From positions 1 to 8,108 of the forward strand of contig CALBLZ010000033.1 of NCBI GenBank assembly GCA_937895715.1: a DNA stretch of 8,108 bases, given 5' to 3'. Below, piece after piece: positions 6,182-8,108 of the stretch (its first letter is position 1; the number at the start of each line of letters is the position of its first letter). A program made the translations under genes and the position numbers. This DNA comes from an uncultured Candidatus Berkelbacteria bacterium (GTDB lineage: Bacteria > Patescibacteriota > UBA1384 > CAILIB01). Below the pieces are notes generated by a model that searched no databases, had not been told where the DNA came from, and saw only the letters and a list, made by a program, of their open reading frames with translations.

Positions 6182-8108
6182 ATGGTTTTTTGGAAACGCA
6201 CGGCAGAACTCAAACGGCGGGCCGAGTTTTTGGCCTCACAGAGCTTTGTTGTGCTGGCAATTCACGTTCCGAAAGATAACGACAAAAAGGCTAACTCAGC
6301 CGAACAATTTTTTGCGGCTCTCCACGGTATCTTCCGTAACGATCCACCCGTCCAGGAGCACCTCTCACTCGAGATTGTAGCTGCTAAGGATTCGATTACC
6401 TTTTATGTGTTTACGCCGCTTCATCTCAAAGATTTCGTAGAGGGCCAGCTGTACGCGCAGTACCCAGATCTGCAGATTAAGCAGGTGCCAGACTACACCG
6501 GCCAGGCAGAGCTTGGGGGTATGCATGTGGTGAGTACTGAGGTAAAACTCACCAAAGAAGACGTTTTCCCAATCAAAACCTATGCTGCGCTCGAGATTGA
6601 CCCGCTGGCGGCGATCACTGCATCAATGACCAACCTCGATGAAAATGAGCAGGTTTGGTTGCAGGTGCTCGTTCGCCCAATCGGGGATGAGTGGCAGAAT
6701 AAGGGAGTTAAGTATGTGCAGGCCGCTAAAAGTGGTAAATCAAAAACCTCTACCGGCATTGCCTCGAGTGCTGGACGGTTAGCTGTTTCGATTGTACAAG
6801 AGGTAGTTCGCCCCGGTTCTGGAGTAGCCGGGTTGCAACCAGCTCCGTCGGAGCCGCCAAAACTTTCTGCAAACGAAGAATCAGCGCTTAAGGCAATCGA
6901 AGCAAAGATCACTAAGTTAGGCTTCGAAACACTGTTCCGTCTTTCAATCATTGGTAAGGATGAGCAAACAGCTCGAGCCCGAGTTTCCTCTGTTCTGGCC
7001 GGCTTAAAACAGTTTAATACCACCAGCCAAAACGGGTTTACTGGGGGAGCCGTTCTGGTTGATGATTTCTCGAGCTGGGAGCAGTACTTAAACCGTGAGT
7101 TTGAGCGCAAGGGGAACATTCTCAACATTGAAGAGCTTGCTTCGGTGTACCACTTTCCTTCGATTAGTGTAGAAACCGGCTCGCTTACCTACGCGGGGAG
7201 TAAGAAAGGGGAGGCGGTTGGGAACATTCCACTTCGAGAGAATACGGCGGCAGATCAATTCACCCTAATTGGGCGGACTGACTTCCGTAATTCTCAAAAA
7301 GAGTTCGGCATTAAGATCGAAGATCGCATGCGCCACATGTACATCATCGGTAAGTCGGGTTCAGGAAAGTCGACACTGCAAGAGAACATGGCCTACGACG
7401 ACATCCAGGCTGGCCGGGGCATTGTGGTAATCGATCCGCACGGTGAGTTTGCCGAAAAGATGATCGCCGCTGTTCCCGAGCACCGCATGAATGACGTGGT
7501 AATAATCGACCCATCCGATCGCGAATTCCCGGTGGCACTCAACGTGCTTGAAACCGATAACGAGAACTTTAAGGGAATGATTGCGTCAGGGTTTGTGAGT
7601 ATCTTCAAAAAGATGTTCGGAAACTCCTGGGGGCCACGTTTGGAGTACATTCTACGCAATACAGTACTCGCACTTCTCGACACCGAAGGAACCACCATGT
7701 TGGGCATTCCCCGCATGCTTACCGATATGCAGTATCGCAACATGATTGTGGAGAACATTCGAGATACCGTGGTCCGTGACTACTGGACTACAGAGTTTGC
7801 AGGAATGGACGCCAAGATGCGTTCCGAGGCAATCAGCCCGATTCTGAACAAGGTTGGACAGTTTCTTTCAACCAGTACCATCCGCAATATTGTTGGTCAG
7901 CCAAAATCTACCATTGATATTCGCAAGATCATGGACGAGGGAAAGATTCTAGTGGTAAACCTGTGTAAGGGTAAAATTGGTGAAGACAACATGCGCTTGC
8001 TTGGCTCCATGATTGTTACTAAGGTGCAGCTGGCTGCCATGAGTCGTGCCGATATCGAAGCTCACGACCGCGTCCCAGTTATCATGTACGTAGACGAGTT
8101 CCAAAACT
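6182..8108 (+). CDS. Soluble HerA/TraD-VirB4-class translocation ATPase (second paralogue), cut by the right window edge
   Basis: The frame opens at ATG 6182, three bases after the preceding stop, and stays open to the edge: 642 complete codons with the C-terminus missing. The protein is a paralogue of the ATPase at 3044-5569. Shared N-terminal marks are YAQYPDLQI (91-99), FPIKTY (129-134), LQVLVRP (160-166), FNTTSQNGF (278-286) and EELASVYHFP (317-326). The motor shows RMRHMYIIG, then Walker A GKSGSGKS (390-397), the canonical DPHGE (418-422), IDPSD (about 440-444) and Walker B IMYVDEFQN ending at the edge, with the acidic pair at D638-E639. Unlike its paralogue it starts MVFWKRTAEL with no membrane helix, so it is predicted to be soluble or recruited by a partner. 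A Ser/Lys/Pro-rich segment at about 183-232 differs completely from the same place in the paralogue. No clear Shine-Dalgarno site is seen, which points to coupling with the gene before. It probably hydrolyses ATP to move DNA or protein; substrate unknown. Confidence 0.93.
   Translation, partial: MVFWKRTAELKRRAEFLASQSFVVLAIHVPKDNDKKANSAEQFFAALHGIFRNDPPVQEHLSLEIVAAKDSITFYVFTPLHLKDFVEGQLYAQYPDLQIKQVPDYTGQAELGGMHVVSTEVKLTKEDVFPIKTYAALEIDPLAAITASMTNLDENEQVWLQVLVRPIGDEWQNKGVKYVQAAKSGKSKTSTGIASSAGRLAVSIVQEVVRPGSGVAGLQPAPSEPPKLSANEESALKAIEAKITKLGFETLFRLSIIGKDEQTARARVSSVLAGLKQFNTTSQNGFTGGAVLVDDFSSWEQYLNREFERKGNILNIEELASVYHFPSISVETGSLTYAGSKKGEAVGNIPLRENTAADQFTLIGRTDFRNSQKEFGIKIEDRMRHMYIIGKSGSGKSTLQENMAYDDIQAGRGIVVIDPHGEFAEKMIAAVPEHRMNDVVIIDPSDREFPVALNVLETDNENFKGMIASGFVSIFKKMFGNSWGPRLEYILRNTVLALLDTEGTTMLGIPRMLTDMQYRNMIVENIRDTVVRDYWTTEFAGMDAKMRSEAISPILNKVGQFLSTSTIRNIVGQPKSTIDIRKIMDEGKILVVNLCKGKIGEDNMRLLGSMIVTKVQLAAMSRADIEAHDRVPVIMYVDEFQN

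Noticed and set aside
6580..7128. 182-codon open frame on the minus strand inside the second ATPase gene
   Set aside because: It lies wholly antisense to a gene with strong motifs, is rich in Ser, Arg, Thr and Pro without a recognisable domain, and is best explained as a codon-bias shadow.
7393..7758. 121-codon open frame on the minus strand over the second ATPase motor domain
   Set aside because: Entirely antisense to the well-supported motor region after Walker A; its residues show no domain.
1..8108. Alternative genetic code with TGA read as glycine, as in some Candidate Phyla Radiation lineages
   Set aside because: The 2.6, 2.5 and 1.9 kb frames run without in-frame TGA and all visible stops are TAA, so nothing calls for recoding.
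1..8108. CRISPR array, tRNA, insertion sequence or defence island
   Set aside because: No regularly spaced repeats, cloverleaf-like sequence, transposase motif or terminal inverted repeats were found, and nearly all bases are in the five genes.

Overview
All supported genes lie on the + strand in one compact run. The window holds two complete genes of unknown function, one complete and one 3'-truncated large ATPase, and a long glycosyltransferase-like gene that reaches almost to the left edge. Gaps between genes are -1, 33, 39 and 3 bases (using the starts chosen here), so they probably form one operon or two or three overlapping transcription units. There is no tRNA, rRNA, CRISPR array, insertion sequence or non-coding stretch over 300 bases.

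Organism: the best guess is a bacterium of the Candidate Phyla Radiation (Patescibacteria, for example a saccharibacterial or parcubacterial lineage). The reasons are the type of ATPase (an N-terminal region of about 400 residues joined to a HerA/TraD-like motor), a small coiled-coil plus beta-domain protein between two such ATPases, the dense gene packing and a long secreted or anchored protein of mixed composition. This rests on remembered family resemblance, not on a search. Long frames without internal TGA argue against the lineages that read TGA as glycine. All four visible stops are TAA.

Layout: (1) 6-2645, an 879-residue protein with a twin-arginine-like signal or anchor, a novel N-terminal half, a proline-rich hinge and a GT2-like glycosyltransferase domain with its DxD and ED motifs. 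(2) 2645-3010, a 121-residue Ala/Glu/Pro/Val/Gln-rich, probably disordered protein whose start overlaps the previous stop. (3) 3044-5569, a membrane-anchored 841-residue ATPase of the HerA/FtsK/TraD-VirB4 class. (4) 5609-6178, a 189-residue protein with an N-terminal coiled coil and a C-terminal beta-rich domain. (5) 6182 to the right edge, a second ATPase, paralogous to the first along its whole visible length but without a membrane segment and cut just after its Walker B motif.

How they may work together (inference): two related but differently built motor ATPases, one membrane-tethered and one soluble, encoded around a small coiled-coil protein, suggest a DNA- or protein-translocating machine of the type IV secretion/conjugation kind. 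No relaxase, VirB6/8/9/10-like channel part or pilin is visible here, so the substrate is unknown. The upstream glycosyltransferase-like protein may act at the cell surface with this machine or may simply be adjacent. The most interesting points are the paired ATPases with the small gene between them, and a glycosyltransferase domain placed behind what looks like an export signal.
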